Shown one piece after another: positions 45,564 through 58,333 of a stretch of 64,000 bases of DNA; positions within the stretch are counted from its first letter, which is position 1; each line of letters opens with the position of its first letter. The position numbers were made by a program, and so were the translations under genes. Under the pieces are notes generated by a model. That model saw only the letters and a list, made by a program, of their open reading frames with translations. It did no database searches and was not told where the DNA came from. This DNA comes from Bretschneidera sinensis (lineage: Eukaryota > Streptophyta > Magnoliopsida > Brassicales > Akaniaceae), in assembly GCA_023935145.1 (NCBI GenBank), contig CM043699.1, positions 67,992,638 through 68,056,637 of the forward strand, written 5' to 3'.

Positions 45564-46136
45564 CAGCATATCTTTTTACGATTATTGTTTTTCTTTCTTG
45601 TTTATTATTTGCATTTTTTTTTTCTGTTGTCCAGTATTAACTTAGTATTTCCTTTTCAAGGAAAAATGTACGAAGCAGATCAAATGGTGGAGCACAATTT
45701 TCAGCTTCTGTGCACTTTTGGCTACAATGGGAGTCTCCTTTACTCTTTCTTTTAGATTTAGGTCAACGAAATTTTTAAGTTGGGGTTTGAGGAAATGCAT
45801 CTCTTTGTTTCTATATTCTTTATTTCCATACATTTGTTTTCCATTGAACTGCTTCGAGTCATTCTCCCTTTTTGTTTGCTTTTAGCATGCTTTGTGTTAA
45901 GCCTTAGAGTTTATTCATATGTCAATGATATGAGCCCAAATTGAGATAAAATATAGCATTTAGAAGAAGTTAAATCTTGCTTCGGTTTGAAATTAATTTA
46001 AGCATCAATCTTCATTTGGTTAGAGACTCTAGTTTGTGGTAAGATAGTATGATTAGTCTTAAACATTTAGAAATGTTTTATGTGTGATTATTTTGTGAAT
46101 ATTTTTGCGGTCTCGACATGCTCTAGAACTTACTTG
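45564..46136 (+). other. Athila subfamily II 3' noncoding region, truncated
   Basis: AT-rich and noncoding, matching 15858-16450. A 29-codon stretch (MYEADQMVEHNFQLLCTFGY, from 45666) is open here and in the inverted copy but not in the 10780 element; too short to call. Confidence 0.6.
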
Positions 46137-47624
46137 ACGTGGTATTGCAGTATAGATTTGGGGTGTCGATTCCACAGGGAAACAAACTAATTACAAAAGA
46201 AGGTGTAAACCTCAACACAAACGATAAAAGTTAAAGTGACAAAATCTGAATTGTTGATTGTGTAAAAATTGTGTAAATAATTGTTGGATAATATAATAAA
46301 GAAACAACAAGGTTATGAAAATCCTCCCTAGGTTTGTTGTCCTAATTCTAACTTGATTCAGTGGTTTTTATCTCGATTGCAAGTTTCACATCCCAAACAG
46401 ACAATCGACAAATATTCAATTAAAGTGCATGTATAAACCCTAATGTAATTGATATGAATTATTCTTTACTTTCAAGCACACATGACCTAACTTATAAATT
46501 ATCAAAATATGACGATATATCTAAATGATGATACCGCAGCAATAGACAAATCTATAAAAGAGATCTACCGGACTCAATCACACCCAAACAAATACACATA
46601 AGAAGAGCATGACTAGACTTATATGGAAAAGAAGCATGCAATCACCAGACTAATAAGAAATCTACTAATTAAATTAAAGAATAAAACATAACAATGTTTA
46701 ATGAAAATAATACAAAACTACAACTGAATCAAATAAAGGAAAATAAGAACAACTACACCTAAGGATTCATCCCTTCGCCTTGCTTGGAGACTAGCCGGCC
46801 ATGGGGCTCATGCGTCCTCGAGTTGCTTCTGGCCTCTCAATGATCATCTCCCCCTTGGTAGCGAAAGCTTCGACAATTCCTCAGCTTACTCTCCAAAATT
46901 ACTTCGGATTCCTCCTAAGGGCCCTCCGGATTGCTCCTAAAAGCCCTCTAGATTCACTTTTTGATGATCTCAGATTCTCCGATGGTCCTCAAAGCTAAAG
47001 TGGAGTGGGTCTTATATAGGCAAATACCATGAGTGAAATGTGTTTCCAATCCGATATGGGATGTGGGATATAGAAATGTTTTCTAACCGATGTGGGATGT
47101 GGGATTTAAGCCTTCACATGCCCTTCACGCTGAAATCCCGCACAGCCTGACCTTTGTCTACTAAAACTGCCATAACTTTCTCTAGAAAAATAATTTTTAC
47201 GAACCGTAAAATTCTCCAGAAAATAGACTTCTGGATCTTTCTAAGAATATATGGCTCATCTCCTGGTTCTTCTTGTATCAATACAGTTTAATTTGCAAAT
47301 ATGATTGATCTGTACGGGCAATTCTGGCAATTTAGTGAAACACCTTTCCAGTGCGGGCAGTAGCTGTTGCTCTTTTAAGCCTTCCATCTTGTCCTTCCGG
47401 AAGCATTCCTTCACTCCAGTATGCCTCGAGTCTTTGTGCTTCAAGCAATGATAACTTTTCCTCCTCTTTTGAGCTTAAAGTACCTGAAAATGCACCGAAA
47501 TAGATCAATGATCCAAGAATGATACTTTAGAGTTGTTAACGTATAAAAGTGCAATTAAAACCTAGATCAACCCTAAAATGCTAACAATTAAGTACTGTTA
47601 AAGTGCATTTTATGACTCTCATCA
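46137..47624 (-). repeat. 3' LTR of inverted Athila subfamily II copy
   Basis: About 1488 bp. On the minus strand it starts TGATGAGAGTCATAAAATGC at 47624. It has USE-like repeats and a TATA box like those of the LTR at 41988, and forms an inverted pair with it across about 2.6 kb. Confidence 0.87.
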
Positions 47625-49289
47625 TAACCCCCAACTAGCTTATTGCTAGTCCCTAGCAATTTAAGCGAAAACAAGAGATGAATCCTACGGTATGAATCAA
47701 AACAAAGTAAAGCAATGCTAGTGTTAAACTAAGAGTAATTCACTTTTGTCTCAATAATTGCACATAACATACGGCACATAGAATCATTAAATATTACTCA
47801 AGGCTAAAAATAATCCAAACATCAATCTTAAAATCGTTATTGACTCTTAACATCCATCTTACCACAATCCATTAATTCGAACATCCGGATGATCTTATGC
47901 ATAACATTCGTGAATACAAGTCTTGGCCTCTAAAACATGATAAATTGCGTGACATCAATCACAAAAAAAAAAGCTCCATATGCTTACATTTCAAACCACT
48001 TTCCACTATTGTAGAAAAATCACATTAAATTGGATCAATAGGTCTTTAATAGGCTTGTAACGTTAGACAAAGGTAAAGGTTAAGAAAAAATGGGAAGGAT
48101 TCACGAGAAAAAGAACTCAATCACTTAGCTTTAAACACAATCACTTTTAAGCATAGATAACCTTACTTTAACACCCAACTTTTTCGACCATTTTTTGAGC
48201 ATTTTTCAAAAAAAAAAAATTCAAAATCACCAATTTTCTTTTCTTTTCTTCTTTCTTTGCTGTAATTCACTTTTCTTTTGTATTTTGGCATAAGACCATT
48301 CACCTCCTTTTTCATTTTTCTTTTCTTTTACATAACCCCCAACCAATCTCCTTTAATGTACTTGGGTTATGGTAGTGATATTTTCTCATATTTCCATCTT
48401 TACTCTTTTTAAGTGCTTCTCAACAAATGTGTATAGCTAAATTCTTTTAAGAGAAAGGTGAGAATAAAATATTCTCTTTAGGCTCATAAAGGTGAGTAAA
48501 TGGGCTATGGAAAGAAATAAGGCTGACTTCTTTTTCAAGAAAAGGCTCAAATAGGTGACTAGTGGTAAATATAGCAATGGTAGGTTTAATAGGCTCAAAC
48601 GGTCCAAAAATGGCCTATATCATATCCTAAGTAATGTGCATTCTAGGAATTCACCTCAAGTGGTTATCAAGTAAGTTCTAGAGCTTGTCGAGACCTCAAA
48701 AATATTCACAAAATAACCACACATAAAACTTTTCTAAATGTTTAAGACTAATCATAATATCTTACCACAAATTAGAGTCTCTAACCAAATGAAGATTGAT
48801 GCTTAAATTAATTTCAAACCGAAGCAAGATTTAACTTCTTCTAAATTCTATATGTCATCTCAATTTAGGCTCATCTCATTGACATGTGAATAAAATCTAA
48901 GGCTTAACACAAAGCATGCTAAAAACAAACAAAAAGGGAGAACAACTCCAAGCAGTTCAATGGAAAAAAATGCATGGAAATAAAGAATATGGAAACAAAG
49001 AGATGCGTTTCTCAAACCCCAACTTAAAAATTGCATTAACCTCAATGTAAAAGAAAGAGTAAAGGAGACTCCCCTTATAGCCAAAGGTGCACAGAAGCTG
49101 AAAATTGTGCTCCACCATTTGATCTGCTTCGTACATTTTTCCTTGAAAAGGAAATACTATGTTAATACTGGACAACAGAAAAAAAAAATACAAATACCAA
49201 ACAAGAAAAAAAAACAATAATAGTAAAAGGATATGCTGTGGGGTGCCTCCCATGAGCGCTAAGTTTTATATCTTCAGCCAGACGCCCTT
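47625..49289 (-). other. 3' noncoding region of inverted Athila subfamily II copy
   Basis: No coding potential. It includes the polypurine tract ttgggggtta (47634-47625), the hairpin ctagcaataagctag beside it, and the double-hairpin motif (49239-49284; second arm AGATA in place of AGACG). Confidence 0.75.
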
Positions 49290-49413
49290 ATTCCCTCCTA
49301 GAAAAAAATAGGTTGAATGCACCCGCCACTGCTTCATTGCTAAATTTGGTGCTTGTATGTTTTTTAGAGGTCTCAAGGATGTCATCAGTAACACATACAA
49401 ATTTTATTTATAT

Positions 49414-49478
49414 TCTTTCCTTATGTGTATTTGTTTGGGTGTGATTGAGTCCGGTAGATCTCTTTTATAGATTTGTCC
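49414..49478 (+). repeat. Small Athila LTR fragment (subfamily II)
   Basis: About 65 bases matching 43005-43068 (tatgtgtatttgtttggg ... atagatttgtc) on the plus strand, between the inverted copy and the copia LTR. It is probably what is left of a plus-strand LTR hit by the copia insertion. Confidence 0.75.
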
Positions 49479-50494
49479 TGTTGGTATTTGTCTAAGGTTT
49501 GCACAGGTCCAACCATAGTTCAAAGATGGTTAAAGTCTAAACCAAGGGTGGAGGATTAAATTTCAGCAAGTTAGAAGATTGCACACATGTGTGTGCATTA
49601 ATTTGGAGCAAGGGAAGGCCATGCGCACTAGTTTACGCACTTCTGCACACAAGTAGAAGGGTGTGCGCACAGCAGCAGAAGGGAGCAGCACCAGTGTGTG
49701 CCGCAGCGCACATACCCAGCGCCACGCCTCCCAGTATGCACACCATTAGGTGTGCACCAGCACCACAGTGCGCACACCCAGCGCTGTGCCTCCCAGCATG
49801 CACACCATCAGGTACGCACCAGCGCTGCAGCACGCACGCCCAACGCCGCACCGCCCAGGCACATTGCTGCACACATAGGAAGCTTGCCTTAGGACCCTCT
49901 TAAGTGTGTGTGCGCAACACCAAAATCCACAACACCACTTGGAGAATGATAAAGGGCTAAGATTTAAAGGAGATCATGATCAGAGGGAGGAGATTGATTC
50001 ACAAGAAAGTCCAAGAAGTGAAAGGTTATAAAAGGGGTTTCCTAGCCTCATTTTTCAACATTGAGAAACACACAAGTTTGTGACATTGTGAGATCAATTG
50101 TAAACACATAGAGAGAATTGTGTAAGAGTGACAAACACAAGAGGGACTCTTTGTAGTGAGGCTAGTTGTAAAAGATAGAGAAGTCTAGATTAGATAGAGA
50201 TCATTGTTAGTTCTCATCTTCTTCCTTTCTTCTCTTCTTGTTTCTTCAAGAACTTGATTTCTTGAAGGGGATTGCTATAACTTGTAAGAACCATTTGATT
50301 TAGTGTACAGAGTTTGAAGGAACTCATGAGGACATAGGCACATTGCCGAACCTCGATAACAAATTGCTTGTCTTCTTTCTTTCTTTGATTTTCTGTTCTT
50401 GTGTTTGATTGCTGTATTTCTTTCTACAAGTCATTCTAGACTTGGGTGTTTAGAAGATCACCACCTGGGCATCTTGTCAAGGTGATTTCCAATA
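49479..50494 (+). repeat. Copia 5' LTR with Athila-like U3 module
   Basis: 1016 bp, TGTTGGTATTTG...TTTCCAATA (expected ...CCCAACA). The U3 starts with the module shared with the Athila LTR (49486-49655), then a GC-rich cassette (49670-49870, with cagcgctgcagcac and cccagcgc words), a TATA box (TATAAAAG, 50027-50034), and an R/U5 region that matches the other copia LTRs (63300-63945). Confidence 0.9.
49486..49655 (+). promoter_or_regulatory. U3 module shared with Athila LTRs
   Basis: Same order of words as 10995-11165: tttgtctaaggttt, caaagatggttaaagtctaa, accaaggg, attgcacacatgtgtgtgca, atttggagcaagg, gcgcactagt and cgcacttctgcacacaag. The copia LTRs at 28936 and 63042 share only the first few bases (tatttgtcYaagg). 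Confidence 0.7.
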
Positions 50495-50495
50495 G

Positions 50496-50507
50496 TGGTA
50501 TCAGAGC
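50496..50507 (+). other. Primer-binding site, initiator tRNA-Met
   Basis: TGGTATCAGAGC, one base after the LTR. A second, weaker copy (GGGTATCGGAGC) follows about 22 bases downstream. Confidence 0.9.
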
Positions 50508-50734
50508 TGTACAGCTGGGTATCGGAGCAAGAACAAGAAGGTGACGGAGCCAAGACTCTAAGAATCAAAGATTAACTTTTTGGGTGATTTAAGAACGGTG
50601 TAAAGATCAAGATTTGATCGTGTTTTTGAAGGTTGATTCAAGAACAGTGTTAAGATCCATCTTCAATCTGTGTTCTTGAGGTTAAAGAAAGCATTTGTGG
50701 GTAGTGCATAAATCTGGGATCTTGTTCTCAAAAG
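50508..50734 (+). other. Copia leader
   Basis: Noncoding leader with two imperfect copies of a segment containing gatttaagaacggtgt or gattcaagaacagtgt (50590-50700), related to the leader repeats at 61441-61613. Confidence 0.65.
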
Positions 50735-53433
50735 ATGGCTTCAAATTTTTATGTTGAGAAGTTTGATGGAAAGGGAGACCTTGCCCTTTGGAAGCGGAAG
50801 ATCAAGGCTGTTCTAATGCAATAGAAAGTGGACTTGGCTATTGGAGAAGATGATGCTTTTCTAGCAAGTGTCACGAAGGACCAGCGGACCAAGATGAAGA
50901 AGATGGCTTACAGCACCATTTTCTTGCACATGTAGGATAGTGTCACAAGGGAGTGCGGAGACTCGGAGTATCCGGCTGTCATGTGGAAGAAACTAGATGA
51001 GTTGTTTCTTACCAAAACTCTTCCTAACAAGATTTATCTTCTTAAAAGAAACTTTGCTTTTAAAATGGACCCTAGTAAAGAGTTGCAAGATAATCTTGAT
51101 GTCTTTAATAAGCTAGTTCAAGATTTGAATAGCTGTAGCATTATTTTTCCTGATGAACAATTGGTTGTCATTTTGTTAAATTCTCTTCCTGATTGCTTTG
51201 ATAACTTGATTAATGCCATTGAGTATGGAAGGGATACTTTGACAAAGGAGATTGTGATCAATGACATAAGGGCACATGATTTCAAGGCCAATATGAAGGA
51301 GACATCAAGTGGAGATGGGCTGTTTGTAAGAGGAAGGCCAGTAACTCGGAATGGCAGTAGCAACCATGACAACTACCAGGAGAAATCAAGAGGTAGAGGG
51401 CAGAACCATGGGAGATCTCATTCCAAGACAAGACTTGGAGGAGGAAGGAGATGCTTCTACTGCAACAAGGAGGGCCATTTCAAGAAAGATTGCAAGAAGA
51501 GGATGTGGGATGAGAGGAGAAGCCATACCAACAATAGAGAGGCTTCGGTTGCCAAAGGAGAACAGTAAGATGATGTTCTTATTGTGTGCTCGAATGTGAG
51601 CAGGAGGCAAGGCAGCAAAAAGTGGATTCTTGACTTCGGGTGCACTTATCATATGTGCTCTCACAAAGAATGGTTCAAGAATTTCAAGGAGGTTAATGAT
51701 GGAAGGGTCTTCATGGGGAATGACAATTCTTGCCAAGTGAGAGGGATTGGTGATATTCAATTGAAAATGTTTGATGGAGTCACAAGGCTGCTGCGAAATG
51801 TAAGATATCTTCCAGATTTGAAGAGAAACTTGATCTCATTAGGGCAACTGGATTCCATGGGGTATACATGCAAAGTAGAGGGAGGCAAGATCAAGATGGC
51901 CAAGGGATCTTTGGTAGTGATCAAGGCAGTAAGAAACGATGGACTCTATGAGATGATCGGAGAGACAAAAATCAATGATCAAGCAGCAAGCTTGATGGCT
52001 GAGATGGACAAGATAGCCCTTTGGCACACTCGCTTGGGACACATGAGAGAAAAGAGCCTGCAAGTGCTTAGCAAGGAAGGTCTGCTTGGTGGTGACAAAG
52101 TAGAAAAACTGGTTTTCTGTGAGAGTTGCATTCTTGGGAAGCAACATCGGGTCAGCTTCAACACCGGAGTGCACAAGTCTAAAGGGATTCTTAACTACAT
52201 TCATTCGGAACTTTGGGGACCAGCTAGGACACTAACACAGGGAAGTAACTTTTACTTGATGTCTTTAATTGATGATTATTCAAGAAGAGTGTGGGTTTAT
52301 TTGCTTAGGAATAAATCTGATGCCTTAAATAAATTTTTTGTGTGGAAGAAGTTATTGGAAACTCAAACGGGTAGGGTAATTAAGGCTTTACGAACCGATA
52401 ATGGCTTAGGATTTTACAATAATGATTTTGATAAATTCTGTGAATTAAATGGCATTCTAAGGCATATGACGGTTGTAAAAACACCCCAGCAAAATGGAGT
52501 TGCTGAAAGAATGAATAGAACCCTTATGGAGAAGGTTAAGTGCATGTTAATAGGATCCGGGTTACCAAAATATTTTTGGGGAGAAGTTGTGGCTATAGCT
52601 GCATACTTGATAAATAGATCACCCTCTAGAGCTTTAGAGCTCAAGACTCCCATGGAGATGTGGAGTGGAAAACCCCCTGAATTAAACAACCTTAGGACTT
52701 TTGGGTGTGCAGCATATGCACATCAAAAGAAGGATAAACTTGACCCTAGATCTAGAAAATGTGTATTTCTAGGATATGGTGATGGAGTTAAGGGATATAG
52801 GTTGTGGTCCTTAGAAAATAAGGGCATGAAACTGATAATAAGTAGGGATGTTATTTTTAATGAATTATTATTTCCCTACTTGGAGAAAACTAACCTTACA
52901 GGGTCTAGTGAGCAAACCAAACCAGAAGTTGTGGAGCATCGCATCAAGGAGAACCCAGTTCAGGTAAAGTAGAGGAGGCAAGAGGGTTCAGACCAGGTAG
53001 AGCCCTTGGATGATGGCCATGCTCAAGAAACTCAAGAAGGAGAGGCTGAACAAAAAGAGGTTAATGCAGTAAATGACTACCAGCTCACAAGAGACCGGGA
53101 AAGGAGAGTGGTTAGACCACCCTTGAGATATGGGTTTGCAAATGCTGCAAATGCAGCAGCTCCTTGGAAAGAAGGAGAGGTTGAACCAGAAACTTACACG
53201 GATGCCATGGAGTGTAAGGATTTGTCAAAGTGGCAGCTGACTATGGAGGAAGAAATGGAGTCTTTGATGAAGAACAACTCTTGGGAGTTGGTGTCCAAAC
53301 CTGAAAAACAGAGAGTTGTGGATTGTAGATGGCTCTACAACATCAAAGAAGGGAATACTCCAGGGGATGAAGTCCAATATAAAGCTAGGCTGGTGGCGAA
53401 GGGGTTCACACAAAAAGAGGGCATAGATTTCAA
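50735..53433 (+). pseudogene. gag-pol: Copia gag-protease-integrase polyprotein, 3' truncated
   Basis: One frame from MASNFYVEKFDGKGDLALWKRKIK. Gag (50735-51560), RG-rich linker and CCHC knuckle (CFYCNKEGHFKKDC, about 51450), protease with WILDFGC (active-site Ser of DSG changed to Phe), GAG-pre-integrase HHCC (LWHTRLGH ... CESCILGK), integrase with DDYSR, RTDNG and NGVAERMNR (catalytic D, D and E present), and the RT start (WRLYNIKEG..., ARLVAKGFTQKEGIDF). Stops: 50822, 50933, 51566 (TAA, CAA in the other copy) and 52970. The 462-codon stretch 51584-52972 is open. RT is lost after about 20 conserved residues. Confidence 0.9.
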
Positions 53434-53766
53434 CTCAAGCAGCCCTTTTTCCTTTCCTCCCTCCACGTGTTTTGCACTTGTTTTTCATTCAGAAACTTTG
53501 GACTAACACCACGATTTCAGCCACCTTTTTTATTTTTTTAAAATCTTTTTTTTTCCTTTTCTTCTTCTTCTCCTCCCTGATCATTCTGGACCTTTTTTTA
53601 ACTTTTAATTTTTTTTTTCTTTTAATGATGTCAACGTCCCGAATTTTTTTTTCCAGAAGAATTTTTAATTCGATACTAAATTCTTCACATAACTATATCA
53701 TTTAAACTTCATGTCATATTTATTAAATTACTTTTTTGCCATGACTTTACGAATATGGGTATTACA
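53427..53766 (-). repeat. Tekay 3' LTR fragment
   Basis: 340 bases matching 59835-60199. On the minus strand it starts TGTAATACCCATATTCG at 53766. The rest of the 2.4-kb LTR is missing. Compared with the other LTR it has lost 20 bases that include a 7-bp-stem hairpin (tggcagcaagtggctgcca). Confidence 0.85.
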
Positions 53767-56700
53767 AATCTACCCACCTTACAAAAATTTCGTCCCCAAA
53801 ATTTCCTTACTTTACTCTAGAACAAAAGTGAATAATACTTCTTCATAATTGACTCACACTTTCATGAAATCTCTTCAACATCCTTATTCCGCCACCAAAC
53901 TTTAATCTAGTGAAATTATTTTGTTATATAAGACTTGCTCTTTTTGTCTAAAATTCTCACTAGTACTTGTATATAAGCCCAATCTTTCTGAATTTCTATA
54001 GCTTAGCTCGAAATATTATAATATTCATCATATACACACTTTCTTAAAAGTGAAACATGAAATACATTATATAAATGTTTTAATTCTGGAGGCAAATCCA
54101 ATCTATGCGCAACTAGTCCAACTTTCTCAACAACCTCATAAGGTCACACATACTTCAGATTCAGCTTTTCTTTCCTGTTTAATTCTCAATACACCTTTCC
54201 ATTGAGATCTTTTTCAATACACCCATCACCTTCTGGAAACTCAAGAGGTCTACTATGTGCTACTTTACAGTTCTCTATAACCAGTTTGATCCTCTTAGTT
54301 GTTAACTTAATAATTTATGAACCAAATATATTTCTCTCTCCGATTTCTCCCTAACATAAAGGAGTTCTATACCTCCGACCATACAATGCCTCAATCAGTG
54401 TCATCCCAATATTAGTTTGTTACTGATTATTATCAGCAATTTCAATTGATGGCATGTAAGTATTCCAAACTTATTGAGGACTCATCACACTTGCCCTTAA
54501 CATATCTTCTAGTACTCTAAAATCCTTCCCATTTGAGCATGAAAATTATATTAAATTTCAATTGTGTACCCATGGCTTTCTGAAAGCCTCTTCAACAACC
54601 AGGGTGTAAAATCTAACATCTCTAAATGATACTATTCTCAATAGTATTCCATACCACCTCACAATCTCAGCTACATCATTCTTCAATCCACCAGAATTTC
54701 TGTCTTTATCCTCTATACATCTCATTGTTACTTGATTGCATCAATCTACATCATTATGTGTCACCCTCCTTATCTCTTTTCTTAACTCCGCATTATTGGG
54801 AACATTATTTCTATGTTCCAAGACTAGGATACCATTATTTCAAATTTTGAACTTATATTGCTTTCTAGTAAGCACTCAATGCTTAATCTTTTCTATCTCT
54901 TCATCTCTACCTTGCATCTCTAAAGCGTTTTACTATGGATGACTGTACAACCATCTTCGTTTACGATGCTTCTCTATCACTGATTTTCAGCTTCATTCTT
55001 ATTTCTCTAAATCTATCATCAATTTTACATCAGGACTCCTTATTGTAGTTAACTTGCATCAGCGATCACCTTTGTTTTTTTTTTTAGTAATTGGAAAATT
55101 TTTCTCATAGTTCCCTTACTATACAAATCTCACCTCTTTCCTGATCAGTCTATTCAACAGTATTACATAAAAATTTCTGAAAGAATCTTCTATAATGACC
55201 TGCTAACCCCAAGAAAATTCTATTCTCAGTTACATTATTTGGTTTCTCCCAACTTAACATTATCTCTACCTTTTGTGGATCAACTGTTATGCCATTTTCG
55301 GATATTACATGTTCCAAGAAAGTTATTTCATTCAACCAACATTCACACTTAGAGAACTTATGTCATACAATCTCTTTCTCCTCAAAATTTCCAACACAAT
55401 TTCTAAATGTTTTACCTGCTCTTCCTTAGTCTTAAAATATACCAAAATGTTATCGATGAACACAACCACAAGATTGTCAAGAAATGGTTCAAACATTTTA
55501 TTCATCCATTCCATAAATGTTTCTGGAACATTATTCAATCCAAATGTCATCACAAGAAACTTATGACTACAGTATGTCCTAAAAACAATATTAGGCACGT
55601 CTCCATTCTTTATCTTCAATTGGTGATAACCTGATCTTAGGTTTATCTTAGAAAACACTTTCACTCCTTACACTACTTAAACCCTTTATTTATCCTGGAA
55701 AAAAAAAGGTATTTGTTTTTATTCAACTATCTGTAGTCTATACACACTCTTATCATTCCATCTTCATTCTTCACTAACAACACCTGACTCTCCAAATACA
55801 TTAGGTCAGATAAATTGTTTATCCATAAATTCTTAAAATGGTACGTTCAACTCTCTCAATTCAGCTGACATCATTCTGTAAGGTGCTATTAAATATATGT
55901 GATGATCCTGGTATCACATCAATGGAAAATTTAAACTCCTTACTTGGAGGCAACCTAGACAACTCATCAAGAAATTATATTAGAATAATCTTTCACCACT
56001 AAAATTTATAATAACTTCCAATTTTCCTTTATAGGATCCATTATGTATGCTAAATACTCCTCACAACCTTTCTTCAATCAACTCCTAGTGGTCAGAGCAA
56101 TAATAAGATAGTTAGAAAGTATCTCACATCTATATCTTGAACACTACCTTCTTACTGGAACAATCGACCCAAGTGTAATACTGCAACAACCAATTCATTC
56201 TCAAAATTAAATGAAATTATATCATATTCTAAGATAATAACTCAGCTTCAGCTTCTCTATCACTGATACGAATCACCCAACCCTTGTAAAAATTTATGAT
56301 TATCACTCTATCTCTAGTGAGGACTTCAATAAAATATTTTGCATCCAAGGACTAATACATACTTCAATAGACTTCATATGAATACTGGATGCAAAAGAAT
56401 GGGTTGCATCAAGATCAACCAACATTGACATGTCCACCCTTTTTTTTCTATATATAAAGCACCTCAAATTAGAACAATTATGAAATAGATATCTTATCTG
56501 AATATATTTATAACAACTTTTGTCTCTCAATCATACGTCAAATTACCACTTCCCCCTGGTGGCATACTTACTCCCTCTGCCATGATTCCCAGTTCCCATA
56601 ACTTGTCTCCCATATCTAAGGGTCCCACCAATAGTATTATGAGTTACAGAAATAATAGATCCTACTTTCCTCTGACTCTGTACTTCATTTCCCTATGACA

Positions 56701-57686
56701 AAGAACGCCTCATTTGGGGTGGTCTTTCACCCTGTATACTCATACTACCACTACATCTATAACCTTTATGCTTAAGCCTCTTTAACCATTTATTTATTAA
56801 TTATTATTATTTTTATTTTTAAACTCCATCACATCTCTCTCAATCTGAAATTATATATCCACCAATCTAACATAATTCATATGCCTCATGTACGGTAGTA
56901 TTAATCAAACCTTAAAACATAATTCATCTATGAACTTCTTACACTTCTTCTCCTTTGGGTATACCATTTTCGGTTCAAACCTCGACAAAGCCACAAATCT
57001 CCTATTATACTGAGCCACAATCAACACACTTACCCTAAATAAATAAAATATATATCTTGTTGGGCTCTAGGTGTCTAAGAAAAATAGTTATCAAGGAAAA
57101 CAACTTTAAATCTATTCCAGGTTAAGTGTCTATCGACATCCGCACTTACCCTGGGAAGAATATCCTCTCATCATTCTAAAACTTCTCTTTCTAACTCGAA
57201 TGAAACAAAAGTGATCATCTGCCTATCAGTCACCGGTAAATTATCAAATAATCTCTCTACATGTTTCTCTCAAAACTTAAGCTTAAAAGAATTTATAGAT
57301 CCTTTAAATAATAAAACATTCAACTTAACATTCTCCCTGCATCTCATGCATAAGCTCACTTTTCCCCCTTTTTAAACGCCTATCATTATTGGATTAACAA
57401 CCTCAGGCACTACTTTAGCCTGTTCATAAAGTCTATGCTATAGGCTACCAACTCTATCATTTGTTACATTCATTTTCTTAAGGCATGAGTAAGAGCTTAT
57501 CTTAGCTCATCTCTTTCGATTTCAGATTCACTCATACCTTTACTAATATCAATTATACTATCAACACGTTCCCTTCTAGAAACCACAGATTCAGACTCAA
57601 CCTTGACTTGTCAAAAATATTGGGGGCCTACCACGCCCTCTCAAATCAATAACTCTAACTCTAGCTGTAGCGCGTCCACGTGTCAT
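53767..57686 (-). pseudogene. gag-pol: Tekay gag-pol relic
   Basis: Gag starts MTRGRATARVRV at 57686 and soon has stops. Protease relic: LVDLDATHSFAS (about 56410), where the DSGATHSF active site has become DLDATHSF. RT: KINLRSGYHQLKI, MTFGLNNVPETF, and FIDNILVY in place of FIDDILVY, so a catalytic Asp is lost (about 55460); thumb: [19 protein letters not shown]. Integrase pieces: LEDMLRASV and IGMTLIEALYGRRYRTPLC (about 54380-54530), and the C-terminal VEKVGLVAHRLDLPPEL..NVFHVSLLRKC (about 54050-54140). It ends at the GGGGACGAAATTTTTGTAAG end typical of this lineage. Dead. Confidence 0.82.
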
Positions 57687-57768
57687 CCTCAGACTGTTCA
57701 TTATAATTTATTTTAATCTTCCACTTTCTTACTTTTTTATGCAGTCTACAGAATCTTAAAACCCTAAT

Positions 57769-57780
57769 GCTCTGATACCA
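57769..57780 (-). other. Primer-binding site, initiator tRNA-Met (Tekay)
   Basis: The minus strand reads TGGTATCAGAGC, four bases from the LTR end at 57785. Confidence 0.88.
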
Positions 57781-58333
57781 AAATTGTAATGACCCATTCC
57801 GGGTTAGCCACCCCCGAAACGGTGTTATCACATTTTGAGAATCCCATAACGACACATATATGCAACAATAAAAATAAATAACACCAAAAGAATTTTACAT
57901 CAATCTGATCTTTAAATATTCTATGCGACGTAAAATGCATGAATATTTACAAATAAATTTTTTTTCATCTTATTTTCTCATTAGTCTGAGGATGTTGACA
58001 CGTACGTGGCTTGCAGAAACTGATTTCTTCTGAACTTCAACTCACCAAACTATTTGTCAAGCCTGCTACCTGAAAATCATTGTACAATGAGGAGTGAGCT
58101 TCAAAAGCTCAGTGAATTAAATTTACTAAAAGTACTCATTTGTATAAACAGTCTTTTAATATTTAAATCAATTTATATCTTCTACACTTGATACTAGCAC
58201 TCTACTATCACTACCCATGTCATAACATCCATTCTCTATCATTCTCTTCCTCTTATTTATTGGTTCACCTCAATACCATCAATTATTTCATAATTTCCTC
58301 GCAATGAGGTTCACATCATAAGTCTACCATAAC

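Larger units (their letters stand above)
41988..46136 (+). mobile_element. Athila subfamily II, gag-only, 5' part
   Basis: LTR (41988-43494), primer site, gag and part of the 3' noncoding region, cut at about 46136 where an inverted piece of a second copy begins. The left flank is copia RNase H; no matching duplication of the flank GAACA was found on the right. This subfamily has lost the protease as well as pol. Confidence 0.85.
46137..49413 (-). mobile_element. Athila subfamily II, inverted 3' part
   Basis: On the minus strand: gag tail (about 49413-49290), hairpin motif (49284-49239), 3' noncoding region, polypurine tract (47634-47625) and LTR (47624-46137), which lacks its last 20-30 bases. 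It overlaps in content with 45395-46136 of the plus copy, so it is not a simple inversion of one element. Confidence 0.82.
49479..53433 (+). mobile_element. Ty1/copia element (Tnt1-like), 5' part only
   Basis: LTR, initiator-Met primer site, gag, protease, integrase and the first residues of RT, then cut at 53427-53433 by a Tekay LTR fragment. The join shares the bases atttcaa. The 3' half is missing. Confidence 0.9.

Noticed and set aside
45666..45755. Short frame MYEADQMVEHNFQLLCTFGY, open in two copies
   Set aside because: The two copies are close relatives and the 10780 element reads a different frame; too short to support.
49589..49903. Open frame of 104 residues rich in Ala, His, Cys and Pro, with another on the opposite strand
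   Set aside because: It lies in the GC-rich U3 cassette of a copia LTR; the repeated GCGC and CAGC words keep several frames open by composition.
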